A stretch of DNA of 64,000 bases, from positions 1 through 64,000 of the forward strand of contig JAZDFC010000070.1 in assembly GCA_043808235.1 (NCBI GenBank). Reading direction: 5' to 3'. Shown piece by piece: positions 17,667 to 27,816 of this stretch. The position numbers and the translations under genes were made by a program. Source of the DNA: JAZDFC01 sp043808235. Lineage in GTDB: Bacteria; Bacteroidota; Ignavibacteria; Ignavibacteriales; Melioribacteraceae. The stretch's first letter is position 1, and each line of letters starts with the position of its first letter. The notes under the pieces were generated by a model, which saw nothing but the letters and a program-made list of their open reading frames with translations, ran no database searches and was not told where the DNA came from.

Positions 17667-18476
17667 ATGGTAAATCATAATCTGCTTGTTAGTATTATCC
17701 TTGGACTTTCGATTACCGTTCAGGTAATTGCCGCTTACCTTGCGCTGCGCCTAATTAAAGTTACAGGTAAAAAGACTGCCTGGAATCTAATAGCAATTGC
17801 TCTTGTATTTATGGCAGTAAGACGCGTTGTACCTTTTATCCATTTGGTAATGGGAGATGAATCATATTCATTTGATTTGCTAAATGAAAGCGTTGGGCTT
17901 ATACTATCAATCTGCATGGCATCTGGTATTTCACGCATCGCTCCGGTTTTCAAAGAACGAAAGAGAATAGAAAACGAATTCCGGGAGAAGAAAGAGGAAT
18001 TGGATCTTTATTTCAACAAAGCCCTTGATCTACTTTGTATCGCCGATACAGATGGTTTCTTTCGAAAGCTAAATCCCGAATGGGAAAACACGCTTGGATA
18101 TTCAATATCGGAACTAATTGACAAACCAATACTGGAATTTGTTCATCCCGATGATAAAGAGGCAACCCGGGACGTCCTTTCCAAACTGGCCGTTCAAAAA
18201 GAAGTGCCGGGTTTCGTAAATAAATTACTGTGTAAAGATGGTTCATACCGCTGGATTGAGTGGCGCTCTTTTCCTTCGAACTCAACCATATATGCAGTTG
18301 CCCGCGATATTACGGAACGCAAACTCGCTGAAATTGAATTGCAAAAACAGATGGACGAAACCGAACGTTTTAATAAGATATTTGTTGGTCGAGAAGAAAA
18401 AATGATTGAGTTGAAAAAAGAAGTAAATGCTCTGCTTGAGAAAGAAGGAAAACCGAAAAAATATAATCTGCCCTAA
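17667..18476 (+). CDS. Membrane PAS protein with shared C-terminal tail (1)
   Basis: 269 residues. Three hydrophobic helices (about 5-30, 35-55 and 70-90) anchor it in the membrane, followed by a coil starting ERKRIENE and one PAS domain (about 110-225) ending DITERK. This PAS is nearly identical in wording to PAS2 of the giant protein (DLLCIADTDGFF, LNPEWE, FVHPDDKEAT). The last 35 residues form the conserved tail VGREEKMIELKKEVNALL. There is no kinase or other output. The start has GAGGAGAACC upstream. Likely a small receptor whose tail docks on a partner. Confidence 0.85.
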   Translation: MVNHNLLVSIILGLSITVQVIAAYLALRLIKVTGKKTAWNLIAIALVFMAVRRVVPFIHLVMGDESYSFDLLNESVGLILSICMASGISRIAPVFKERKRIENEFREKKEELDLYFNKALDLLCIADTDGFFRKLNPEWENTLGYSISELIDKPILEFVHPDDKEATRDVLSKLAVQKEVPGFVNKLLCKDGSYRWIEWRSFPSNSTIYAVARDITERKLAEIELQKQMDETERFNKIFVGREEKMIELKKEVNALLEKEGKPKKYNLP

Positions 18477-18512
18477 TTGCATTTAGATAACATAAAAATG
18501 GAATTACTGTAT

Positions 18513-19679
18513 ATGATTAATTTCAAGCTGTTAACAATTCTTATCCTGGGATTATCAATTTCTATTCAAATATTAACCGCTTTTCGGGCGGTAAAACTTA
18601 TTGAGATTACAGGTAAACGGACGGCGTGGAGTTTTATTGCCGTTGCTTTGGTATTGATGGCTCTTCGGCGCATAGTCCCTTTCTTCCGTTCGATTATTGA
18701 ATTCAACAACTATACACCGGATATTATAAACGAAACTATTGCGCTGATAATTTCCATCTGTATGGCTTTTGGCATTTGGCGTATAAAACCGCTTTTCATC
18801 GAACGAAAAAGAATTGAAAATGAATTGCGCACAAAGACTTTGGAATTAGATCAATATTTTACCAATGCATTGGATTTACTTTGCATTGCCGATACCGATG
18901 GTTTTTTTAGAAGATTAAATCCCGAATGGGAAATTACATTAGGATACCCGGTTTCGGAATTAATTGGAAAACAATTTATCGACTTTGTTCATCCGGCCGA
19001 TAAAGAAGCGACTCTCGAGGCATTATCTTCACTTGCAAAGCAGGAAAAAATTAGAGGATTCGTAAACCGTTTTAGATGCATCGACGGCTCATATCGATGG
19101 ATTGAATGGCGTTCATTTCCATCGGACAAAGTTATATATGCAGCTGCGCGAGACATTACCGGGCGCAAACGGATGGAAGAAGCATTAAATGCATCCGAAG
19201 CGGAATTGCGAACCTTAATAAACACTATGACAGATATTATATTTGTGGGCAACTCTGAAGGACGTTACCTTAAAATCGTTGAAACCAATTCGTCACTGTT
19301 ATATAGGCCGTCAGCAGAATTAGTAGGGAAAACACTGCATGAAGTATTCCCTAAAGACCAGGCCGATTTTTTTCTCAACCAGATAAGGCAGGTTCTTAAC
19401 ACCAGGAAATCAGTCAACTTTGAGTATAGTTTACCCATTGAGTATAAGACGATGTGGTTTTATGCCACTATTTCTCCAATGACTGAAGACAGGACACTAA
19501 TAGTCTCTCGTAACATCACAGAGCTCAAACAAGCAGAAGCAGAATTGAAAGAACAAATGAATGAAATAAATCAATACAATAAACTTATGCTAGGAAGAGA
19601 AGATAAAATGATTGAGTTGAAAAAAGAAATAAACAACCTTCTTGAGGAGGAAGGGAAACCAAAAAGGTATGATGTTTAA
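18513..19679 (+). CDS. Membrane PAS protein with shared C-terminal tail (2)
   Basis: 388 residues from ATG 18513, chosen because MINFKLL aligns with the start of the paralogue upstream; ATG 18498 and TTG 18477 are alternatives. The N-terminal three-helix membrane region and first PAS (about 115-230) match the preceding protein closely. A second, different PAS follows (about 235-350, ending NITELKQ), then the tail LGREDKMIELKKEINNLL. No enzymatic output is present. It is separated from the previous gene by about 36 bp and from the TonB receptor by 28 bp, suggesting one operon. Confidence 0.84.
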   Translation: MINFKLLTILILGLSISIQILTAFRAVKLIEITGKRTAWSFIAVALVLMALRRIVPFFRSIIEFNNYTPDIINETIALIISICMAFGIWRIKPLFIERKRIENELRTKTLELDQYFTNALDLLCIADTDGFFRRLNPEWEITLGYPVSELIGKQFIDFVHPADKEATLEALSSLAKQEKIRGFVNRFRCIDGSYRWIEWRSFPSDKVIYAAARDITGRKRMEEALNASEAELRTLINTMTDIIFVGNSEGRYLKIVETNSSLLYRPSAELVGKTLHEVFPKDQADFFLNQIRQVLNTRKSVNFEYSLPIEYKTMWFYATISPMTEDRTLIVSRNITELKQAEAELKEQMNEINQYNKLMLGREDKMIELKKEINNLLEEEGKPKRYDV

Positions 19680-19707
19680 TTCTTATTTTTGTAAAGGAGA
19701 TGAAAAA

Positions 19708-21819
19708 ATGAAATCGAAAAAACACAGCATAGTAATTAATACTATACTCTCTTTGATATTTCTTTTATCTGTATTTCCAATTGATTTATCAGCCCAGGAA
19801 AAAACGCTGGAAGAAATGACAATTGAAGAGTTGATGAATATTGAAGTTATTTCTGCTTCTAACAGGATGCAAAAATTGACCGAAGCTCCGGCTACCATCT
19901 ATGTTATCACAGAAGACGACATTAAACAATATGGTTACCGGGATCTGAAAGATGTTCTACAGCATCTTCCGGGAATAGAGTATGGTTTCCCACAAACTCA
20001 CGTTCAGGGCGGGCAGAGGGGCTTTATCGGAAACTGGTCATTAACGAAAATATTAATTAATGGCCGCCCGGTTAACAGTTTGTTTTCAGGTGAGGCATTC
20101 ATTTCTTATCAATACACCCTAAACAACGTGAAGCAGGTTGAAATAATTCAGGGACCGGCTTCTGCTTTATATGGCGCCGATGCTTTTATCGGCGTGATTA
20201 ATATTATTACAAAAAACAGTGAAAACACGGAAGAGGACACTGATTTTTCTTTCTCTTTAGGAAAGGGGGATAAAGCATTTGATAATAAACAAGTTAGTTT
20301 CAAAATAATTACTGAAAAGCAGAATCTGGGTATGGCTTTAAGCGGAACAATTGTTGATAAAAATGGACCAGACTTTACTGATTTTATAAGAACTGCAGAA
20401 TATTCTGAAACTGATCGTCAGTTAAGAAATGAAATGCTGGATAATGGAAATCCCTATAGAGATGTTAGCGGGGCTTATAATGCGAATGCCGATTTCAGTT
20501 ATTCTATTAATGATAATTCTAAAGCCACAGCAGGCCTTCATTTTCTAAGAAATGAAAACTGCGCAGGTATGGAGAGTCCCGAAATATCATATACCAATAC
20601 TAATGTGATTCAAGAGACTATGTTAACCTATTTAACATATGGTAATAATTTTTCTTTCTATCCTGTAAAATTAACAATTGACGCCTTTCATGAAGCTTCT
20701 TCTTTTTTTGCTATATTTCAAAATCGGACGGATGAAGGTAATATTCCTCCCTACCTTGCCGCGATGGTTGTTGAAAATTGCAAATTAGACCAGGTAAACG
20801 CCCAATTTGACATTACACCGGAGGACATTCCCAATTTTCTGATTGTCGGTTTTGGTTATACCGAGCTCAATATAGGTGAACCCGCATTTACCGGTGTGAG
20901 CAGCTCCGATTCCACTTTGGGTGATCCGATGGTAGGTCATTATCTTTATCCGCCAAAAGGATATTTTTCCCATTTAAGACCCTATCTGAGTCAGAATAAA
21001 AAATACGCCTACCTGCAGGACCAGCATTCTTTTTTTGATGATAAACTTCAGATAACTTTAGGCGCCAGATATGATTACCATAGTATTTATGGAGGTATAA
21101 CCAACTTAAGAAGCGGCCTGTTTTTTCAATTACTAAAAGGTTGGGCAGTAAAAGCTCTTTATGGGGAGGCATTCCGCGAGCCCACTATTTGGGAATTCAC
21201 TTCAAATCCTGATCTGGTGCCGGCTAAAATGGAGACATGGGAGTTGTCACTACATTTCAGTCCTACAGAAAATATTGCCGGACAAGTAGTTTATTATCAG
21301 AACCACGCCTCCAAAATTATTCAAGAACAGCGCGGAACAGGCAGCATAGACGGCGTGCCGGGTAACATCGGCAAGAAAAATACAACGGGATTAGAGAGCC
21401 TGATAAAATGGAAGCTCGATAGATTTCGAGGGGATTTCTGGTATAATTACGAACATAATCCGAATGATCCCGACTTATTTAATATTGCAAAAAACAAATT
21501 GGGATTTGGAGTAATTTATAATATCACAAATAACATATCTTTGAGTTTGCAGGGAAAGTATACTGATAAAATTAAGAGCAATGTATGGGATGAGGATGGA
21601 AACAATATCATCATTACCATCCCGGAGTATGTATCTTTTAATTTAACATTCCTGGCACAGAAGGTAAACATTTCCGGGTTTCCGGAGATGGATTTTTCAT
21701 TTTCCATCTATAATTTATTTAATAGAGAAAATCTATTCCCTAATATGAGAGGACCAAATCCGAGCCGTTTTTTAGCAGAAGGCAGAAGTTTTTATGTAAG
21801 TGGTTCAATTCATTTTTAA
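19708..21819 (+). CDS. TonB-dependent receptor
   Basis: 703-residue outer-membrane receptor. A signal peptide (about 1-32, ending LSAQ) is followed by EEMTIEELMNIEV, typical of receptors linked to YfiR-type genes, then the plug domain (about 55-165: APATIYVITEDDIKQYGYRDLKDVL, GPASALYGADAFIGVINIIT) and a beta barrel ending in phenylalanine (SGSIHF). ATG 19708 has AAAGGAG upstream; the longer frame runs back into the previous gene. The ligand is not evident. Its position before a YfiR-like protein and a CHASE8 kinase suggests a role in sensing as well as uptake. Confidence 0.9.
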   Translation: MKSKKHSIVINTILSLIFLLSVFPIDLSAQEKTLEEMTIEELMNIEVISASNRMQKLTEAPATIYVITEDDIKQYGYRDLKDVLQHLPGIEYGFPQTHVQGGQRGFIGNWSLTKILINGRPVNSLFSGEAFISYQYTLNNVKQVEIIQGPASALYGADAFIGVINIITKNSENTEEDTDFSFSLGKGDKAFDNKQVSFKIITEKQNLGMALSGTIVDKNGPDFTDFIRTAEYSETDRQLRNEMLDNGNPYRDVSGAYNANADFSYSINDNSKATAGLHFLRNENCAGMESPEISYTNTNVIQETMLTYLTYGNNFSFYPVKLTIDAFHEASSFFAIFQNRTDEGNIPPYLAAMVVENCKLDQVNAQFDITPEDIPNFLIVGFGYTELNIGEPAFTGVSSSDSTLGDPMVGHYLYPPKGYFSHLRPYLSQNKKYAYLQDQHSFFDDKLQITLGARYDYHSIYGGITNLRSGLFFQLLKGWAVKALYGEAFREPTIWEFTSNPDLVPAKMETWELSLHFSPTENIAGQVVYYQNHASKIIQEQRGTGSIDGVPGNIGKKNTTGLESLIKWKLDRFRGDFWYNYEHNPNDPDLFNIAKNKLGFGVIYNITNNISLSLQGKYTDKIKSNVWDEDGNNIIITIPEYVSFNLTFLAQKVNISGFPEMDFSFSIYNLFNRENLFPNMRGPNPSRFLAEGRSFYVSGSIHF

Positions 21820-21887
21820 ATGGTGCAAAACAATTAAAATTGTCAGTTAAAAATTGTTATTGATATGCAGGTGACGAGATAAGAACT

Positions 21888-22436
21888 ATGATAATTAAAA
21901 AAAGTATTATAGCATTATTTATTTTCTTGGTGCCGTTTTGTCTTTTTGCTCAATCGGAAACTTTTAGTGAGTATGAGGTGAAAGCTGCATTTTTAGAGAA
22001 GTTCACTCGCTTTATTGAATGGCCGTATGAAGAGCATATTGAAGATGTGAATAAACCATTTGTATTAGGTGTAATTGGTGAAAATCCTTTTAAATCAATT
22101 CTTGAAAAGATGTATTCTCAACAAAAAATAAAAAACAAGAAAGTAGAAATTCGATACATTTCAACGCTGTATGAAATTGATGGTTGTAATCTTTTATTTA
22201 TCTCGCAATCAGAAAAGTACCGTATAAACCGAATATTATCCTATACAGAGAAAAAGCCAATCCTTACAATCTGTGATGAAAAAGAATTTTCAAAAAAAGG
22301 TGTGTTAATTACTCAATTTGTTGAAAGCAACTATGTCCGTTTTGAAATTAACAAGAACGCTCTCCAGAAGGCTGGTTTGTTTGTAAGCAGCTTGCTGCTT
22401 AATCTGTCTAAAGATATCAACACGGCGGAGAACTGA
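21888..22436 (+). CDS. YfiR-like (DUF4154) periplasmic protein
   Basis: 182 residues with a signal peptide (about 1-21, ending LFAQ). The body fits DUF4154/YfiR: EYEVKAAFLEKFTRFIEWP, FVLGVIGENPF, ILTICDEKEFSKKG and a closing block with FEINKNALQKAGLFVSSLLL. In Pseudomonas, YfiR is a periplasmic inhibitor of the CHASE8-containing cyclase YfiN. Here the next gene encodes a CHASE8-type sensor kinase, so YfiR may gate that kinase. Only one base separates the stop from the kinase start. Confidence 0.88.
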   Translation: MIIKKSIIALFIFLVPFCLFAQSETFSEYEVKAAFLEKFTRFIEWPYEEHIEDVNKPFVLGVIGENPFKSILEKMYSQQKIKNKKVEIRYISTLYEIDGCNLLFISQSEKYRINRILSYTEKKPILTICDEKEFSKKGVLITQFVESNYVRFEINKNALQKAGLFVSSLLLNLSKDINTAEN

Positions 22437-22437
22437 T

Positions 22438-25400
22438 ATGAAAATGTTCCTTAATCTTTCCATTAAGAGCAAAATAATACTTATAATATTAATCGTTACT
22501 TCAATAACTATTTGGATAGGGTTTACAATAATCACTATTAATGACATTAACACATATCAAAAGGACCTGGTTAGTAGTACAACCGTAAATGCTAAGTTAA
22601 TTGGTGAGTATTGTATTGTGCCTCTTACATTCAGAGATCATGAGGAAGCTACAAAGATTATTGAAAAAATTAAGTCGTTACCTTCCCTTACAACCGTTTG
22701 TATTTATGATGAAAATGGCGATTTATTTGCTTCGTTTCAAAAGATGCGGGAAGAAGATATCCCTGCCTCCATCATCCCGGAAGAAAAATTTGTATTTGAA
22801 AATGATAATTTAAAAGTCTTCACTCCTATCAAATTTAATGACATCATTTACGGTACCGTATATATAAAAGTATCTACAGATTTATTAAGTGAAAAAATCA
22901 ATCAGCATCTAATTATAATGCTATTATTGATGCTTGGCTTAATGATTTTTTCATATTTCATTGCTTCCAAACTTCAAGCGGCTATATCAAAACCAATATT
23001 AAATTTGGCTAGGACAGCAAATAGAATAACACAAGTTGCAGATTATTCAGTTCGGGTTAAAAAGCAGGGAGAGGACGAAATCGGTTTATTATATGACAGT
23101 TTTAACGGGATGCTTAAGCAATTAAGTACGCGCGAAGAACAAAGAAACAAAGCCGAGAAGTTGCTGCTGGAGAGCGAGGCTAAGTACCGCCGTATTGTGG
23201 ACACTGCTACAGAAGGGATTTGGTTACTTGGCGAGGACACTTTAACCAAATTTGTTAACAACCGTATGGCCGAGATGCTCGGATATTCCTGCGAAGAAAT
23301 AGAAGGGCGTCCGGTAACAGACTTTATGTTTGAGGAAGATGTACCCGATCATCTGAGAAAAATGGAAAACCGCCGCCAAGGAATATCGGAAAATTATGAG
23401 CGTCGATTTTACCGTAAAGATAATCAGACTGTTTGGACTCATGTTTCAGGTACGCCTGTCCTTGATGACGGGAATCATTTCAAGGGCGCCATTGCAATGT
23501 TTACTGATATTACAGAGCGCAAGCTATCGGAAGAAAAAATCAATTCCTTTATTGAAGATGAAAAATTAAGAAATGAAGAATTAATCTTAAAAAATATTGA
23601 GCTTAAAAAAGCCCGTATTGCTACGTTAAATATTATTGAAGACCTTTCCTTAGAAATTGCTGAAAGGCAGCAGGCGGAACAGCGCATTGCGCAACTCGCA
23701 GCGATTGTGGAATATTCCGATGATGCAATTATCGGGAAAGATTTGGATGGTAATATAACCAGCTGGAATAAGGGTGCGGAAAATATTTATGGTTACTCTC
23801 AGGAGGAAATTATAGGTCAACCCGTTTCGATTATTATTCCGGAACCGTACCAGGATGAAATTAATTTAATATATAAACGTATTAAACAAGGCGAGCATAT
23901 AAAGCATTTTGAAACAATGCGGCTTAAGAAAAATGGAATATTATTCAATGTATCGCTTACAATCTCGCCTGTTTATAATTCCGATGGGGAAATTATTGGA
24001 ATCTCAATTATTGGACGCGATATAACCGAACGCAAACAAGCCGAACAAAAAATAAAAGAAAATGAGGAGCGGTTGAGGGCGTTAATCAATTCCACGCCTG
24101 ATATTATATGTTTTAAAGACGGGAAAGGGCGCTGGCTTGAAGCGAACGAATCAGATCTTGAACTATTCTGTTTGAAGAATGTTGACTATCACGGTAAAAC
24201 AGATTCCGATTTAGCTGAATTCACAGATCCAATTTATCGAGAAGCCTTTCTTACGTGCGAGTCTACAGATGAAAAAGCCTGGCTTTCTGGCGGAATAACG
24301 CAGAGTGAAGAAACTATTCCCAGATCCGACGGCGTTATTAAAATTTACGATGTGATAAAAGTCCCAATATTTGAATCGGATGGTTCCCGAAAAGGGCTGG
24401 TAGTGCTTGGCAGAGATATAACCGAACGAAAACAAGTTGAAAAATCGTTGCATTTACTTAATCGCAGACTGCGTGCAATAAGCGATTGCAACCAGGCTTT
24501 GTTACATGCCGAGGATGAATTGATATTACTTAAAGAGGTATGTGAAATTATTTGTGATAAGGCAGATTACAAAATGGCGTGGGTGGGTTATGCAGAAAAT
24601 GATATTGACCAAACCATAAGACCAATTGCATGGGCAGGCGATAACAGCAGTTTTATTGTTAATGCAAAACTTAGTTGGTCCGATGTTACAGAACATGGGC
24701 AGTGTCCGGCAGGAATTGCAATTAGAACCGGAAAAATAGTTTCGGTACAGGATTTTGAAACAGATCCTATTACAAGGGTTTTGCCTAAAAGCGAACTGAA
24801 GCGAGGTTATCGATCATGCATGGCTTTACCATTAAAAGATGAAAATGCTAATGTCTTCGGAGCTCTATTAGTATATTCTACCGAGGTAAATAGTATAACC
24901 CCCGATGAAATAGAATTGATGGATGAATTATCTAACGATCTGGCATTTGGAATCAATTCTTTAAGAGCGCGAGCCGAGCGCAGAAAAGCTATCGAAGCTT
25001 TAAAAACAAGTGAAGAAAGATTTGCTGCTGCTTTCAAACTTAGTCCTATTGCAATTGCGATCTTTAGCGCTGCAAACGGGGAATTTATAGATGTCAATGA
25101 AACTTTCGTCAATTCTTCCGGTTACACCCGCCATGAAATTATCGGGCATACAACAAGTGAACTTAATCTGTTTGCCGATCCCGGTGATCGTGAAATAATT
25201 CTTCGCGAGCTCATGGAAAAGGGATTATTAGAGAATTTTGAATTTAGGACTTTAAATAAATCGGGTAAAATAGGCTATGCTCTAAACTCAACGACCATAA
25301 TTAATATTGGAGGCAGCCCTCATTATCTCTCATTAATTCTCGATATCACCGATCGTAAACGTGCCGAAGAAGCGTTAATTGAAAGCGAAGGAAGATATAG

Positions 25401-27816
25401 AATGGTATTCGAAAATTCACCGGTTTCAATTTGGGAAGAAGATTTTTCGAACGTAAAAATTCTTTTTGATAATTTGAGAAAAGAAGGGATTACAGATATC
25501 GAAGCGCATCTCGCTAGACATCCTGAAATTGTTGCGCAGTGTGCCGGATTAATTAAAATTATAGATATAAATAAAGCGGCACTCGAGTTGCATAATGCTA
25601 AAAATAGGGAGGTATTAGTTAACAACCTTGTAAATACATTTACTACGGAGTCGTTCGATACTTTTAAACATGAATTAATATGCCTTTGGAGCGGTAGAAC
25701 CGAGATGCTGAGAGATGCTAAAGTAATGACCCTTACGGGAGAACCGAGGAATGTTACTGTCTATTTTTCTGTCGCCCCAGGATACGAAGAATCGCTTTCG
25801 AAAGTTATTGTTTCCATAATTGATATTACGGAGAGAAAAAAAGCGGAAGAATCATTACAACATATTAATGAAACCCTGCGGGCAACACTTGAAGCCGCAC
25901 CGGTTGCAATATTCGATCTTGATACTAAAGGACATGTAAAAAGCCTATGGAATAAGGCAGCCACTCAAATGTTAGGATGGGAGCGTGATGAAGTGATCGG
26001 AAATTATTTGCCGACTGTAACAAAAGATCAAAAAGAAGAATTTAAAAGTTTCTTAGCCATAATGCAGGAGGGAAAATCAATCCTTGGATTAGATGTGGTA
26101 CGGCAGCGCAAGGATGGCTCTCCAATTGAATATAGCCTTTTTGCGGCTCCGGAGTATGATGACAAGAATAAAGTGATAGGAAATGTGGCTGTATTAGTTG
26201 ATATAACTGAGCGCAGAAAATCCGAAGCGGAATTAAGACGGGTTTTACATGCTATCGAACAAAGTCCGGTATCTGTAGTAATGACCAACTCTGAGGGTAA
26301 TATTGAATATGTAAATCCAAGGTTTACAGAGAATACAGGTTACAAAAAGGATGAAGTTCTTGGGAAAAATCCGCGCATATTAAAATCGGGAGAGATGGAT
26401 GCTAAAGCATACAAGCATTTATGGGACACAATTTCAGCTGGAAAGGAATGGCACGGCGAGTTTCATAACAAGAAAAAGAACGGCGAGTTATTCTGGGAAG
26501 TTGCATTAATATCTCCGGTTCGTAACGATAAAGGAATTATAACACATTATGTTGCCATTAAAGAAGACATAACCGAACAGAAGCGTGTGCAAAAAGCATT
26601 AAAGGAAAGTGAAGAACAGTATCGCATATTAGTTACAACCGTACCGGATATAATTATAAGAACAGATATAAACGGGGATATTATTTTTGTGAATGAAACT
26701 GTTCTATCCACATTTTTTAATAAATCTCCGGAAAAAATCATTGGCCAAAATATACTCTCATTTGTGTGTCCGGAAGATAGGGAACGCGCAATACAAAACA
26801 CCCAGTTAATGTTCAACGAACCGCTGGGGTTAAAAGAATATAAGTTAAAATTCGACGACACTGAGATAGAGTGTGAAGTAAATGGAGATATTCTGCGAGA
26901 CAGCGAAGGAAATCCAAACGGGATGGTGTACGTTATGCGCGAAATAACCGCACGCAAGCGCGCGGAAAAAGAACTTGAAAATTATAGGCAGCGTCTTGAA
27001 GATTTAATAAAAGAAAGAACTCATGAACTTGAGGGTGTGAATAGACTGCTTCAGGATGAAATTAAAAAGCAGATAGAAGCAGAAGAAAAAGTAAAACTTG
27101 CTCTCGAAAAGGAAAAGGAGCTGAGCGAAATGAAATCCAAATTCATTTCGCTTGCTTCTCATGAATTTCGTACTCCATTAACGACTGTCTTTTCTTCAAC
27201 CGAGTTACTCGAAAGATACGGCCGGGGATGGGACATTGGGAAATACACCAATCAAACCGAAAGGATAAAAAAATCGGTTAAGTATCTTACTAATTTAATG
27301 GACGATGTTTTGACGATAAGCCGGGCCGAAACCGGAAAAATAAAATTTGAGCCGACTCTAATTAATTTGGAAGAGATTTGCAAAAACATACTTGACGACA
27401 TAAATTTTATAATTAGTCCAAATCACAGAATGAATTATTCAATCGAATTAAAAGAAAGTTGGATTATTATTGATGAAAAACTTTTTAAGTTTATTGTCAT
27501 GAATTTACTAACAAATGCAATTAAATATTCACCCAATGGCGGTGAAATTGTTTTCAAATTAAAAGCGAAAAGGGGAAACTTAATAATCGAAATAAGCGAT
27601 GAAGGAATGGGCATTCCGGAAATAGATCAGCGTCATTTGTTCGAACCATTCCACAGAGGGAGCAATGTGGGAGAAATCCGCGGCACAGGTTTAGGAATGT
27701 CGATAATAAAAAGATCGGTGGATATGCATCAAGGTACAATAGATTTTATAAGTGTTTTAACAAAAGGAACTAAATTTACAGTATCCCTTCCCTTCAAAAA
27801 AGTAAGGAAAAAATAA
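22438..27816 (+). CDS. CHASE8-HAMP-multiPAS-GAF sensor histidine kinase
   Basis: 1792 residues. Order: TM1 (about 10-32), CHASE8-like periplasmic domain (33-160), TM2 (160-182), HAMP (182-236), PAS1 (245-365), PAS2 (420-535), PAS3 (540-660), GAF (675-845), PAS4 (855-975), PAS5 (980-1130), PAS6 (1140-1255), PAS7 (1260-1380), PAS8 (1385-1500), coiled coil, HisKA with SHEFRTPLT (His near 1573), and HATPase with NLLTNAIKYS, DEGMGI and GTGLGMSI. All kinase boxes appear intact. YfiN has the same CHASE8-HAMP front end but a GGDEF output, so this is a kinase version. Its stop overlaps the start of the response regulator by 1 bp. Confidence 0.92.
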   Translation: MKMFLNLSIKSKIILIILIVTSITIWIGFTIITINDINTYQKDLVSSTTVNAKLIGEYCIVPLTFRDHEEATKIIEKIKSLPSLTTVCIYDENGDLFASFQKMREEDIPASIIPEEKFVFENDNLKVFTPIKFNDIIYGTVYIKVSTDLLSEKINQHLIIMLLLMLGLMIFSYFIASKLQAAISKPILNLARTANRITQVADYSVRVKKQGEDEIGLLYDSFNGMLKQLSTREEQRNKAEKLLLESEAKYRRIVDTATEGIWLLGEDTLTKFVNNRMAEMLGYSCEEIEGRPVTDFMFEEDVPDHLRKMENRRQGISENYERRFYRKDNQTVWTHVSGTPVLDDGNHFKGAIAMFTDITERKLSEEKINSFIEDEKLRNEELILKNIELKKARIATLNIIEDLSLEIAERQQAEQRIAQLAAIVEYSDDAIIGKDLDGNITSWNKGAENIYGYSQEEIIGQPVSIIIPEPYQDEINLIYKRIKQGEHIKHFETMRLKKNGILFNVSLTISPVYNSDGEIIGISIIGRDITERKQAEQKIKENEERLRALINSTPDIICFKDGKGRWLEANESDLELFCLKNVDYHGKTDSDLAEFTDPIYREAFLTCESTDEKAWLSGGITQSEETIPRSDGVIKIYDVIKVPIFESDGSRKGLVVLGRDITERKQVEKSLHLLNRRLRAISDCNQALLHAEDELILLKEVCEIICDKADYKMAWVGYAENDIDQTIRPIAWAGDNSSFIVNAKLSWSDVTEHGQCPAGIAIRTGKIVSVQDFETDPITRVLPKSELKRGYRSCMALPLKDENANVFGALLVYSTEVNSITPDEIELMDELSNDLAFGINSLRARAERRKAIEALKTSEERFAAAFKLSPIAIAIFSAANGEFIDVNETFVNSSGYTRHEIIGHTTSELNLFADPGDREIILRELMEKGLLENFEFRTLNKSGKIGYALNSTTIINIGGSPHYLSLILDITDRKRAEEALIESEGRYRMVFENSPVSIWEEDFSNVKILFDNLRKEGITDIEAHLARHPEIVAQCAGLIKIIDINKAALELHNAKNREVLVNNLVNTFTTESFDTFKHELICLWSGRTEMLRDAKVMTLTGEPRNVTVYFSVAPGYEESLSKVIVSIIDITERKKAEESLQHINETLRATLEAAPVAIFDLDTKGHVKSLWNKAATQMLGWERDEVIGNYLPTVTKDQKEEFKSFLAIMQEGKSILGLDVVRQRKDGSPIEYSLFAAPEYDDKNKVIGNVAVLVDITERRKSEAELRRVLHAIEQSPVSVVMTNSEGNIEYVNPRFTENTGYKKDEVLGKNPRILKSGEMDAKAYKHLWDTISAGKEWHGEFHNKKKNGELFWEVALISPVRNDKGIITHYVAIKEDITEQKRVQKALKESEEQYRILVTTVPDIIIRTDINGDIIFVNETVLSTFFNKSPEKIIGQNILSFVCPEDRERAIQNTQLMFNEPLGLKEYKLKFDDTEIECEVNGDILRDSEGNPNGMVYVMREITARKRAEKELENYRQRLEDLIKERTHELEGVNRLLQDEIKKQIEAEEKVKLALEKEKELSEMKSKFISLASHEFRTPLTTVFSSTELLERYGRGWDIGKYTNQTERIKKSVKYLTNLMDDVLTISRAETGKIKFEPTLINLEEICKNILDDINFIISPNHRMNYSIELKESWIIIDEKLFKFIVMNLLTNAIKYSPNGGEIVFKLKAKRGNLIIEISDEGMGIPEIDQRHLFEPFHRGSNVGEIRGTGLGMSIIKRSVDMHQGTIDFISVLTKGTKFTVSLPFKKVRKK

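Noticed and set aside
26547..26957. 136-codon minus-strand frame
   Set aside because: Shadow of PAS8 in the large kinase.
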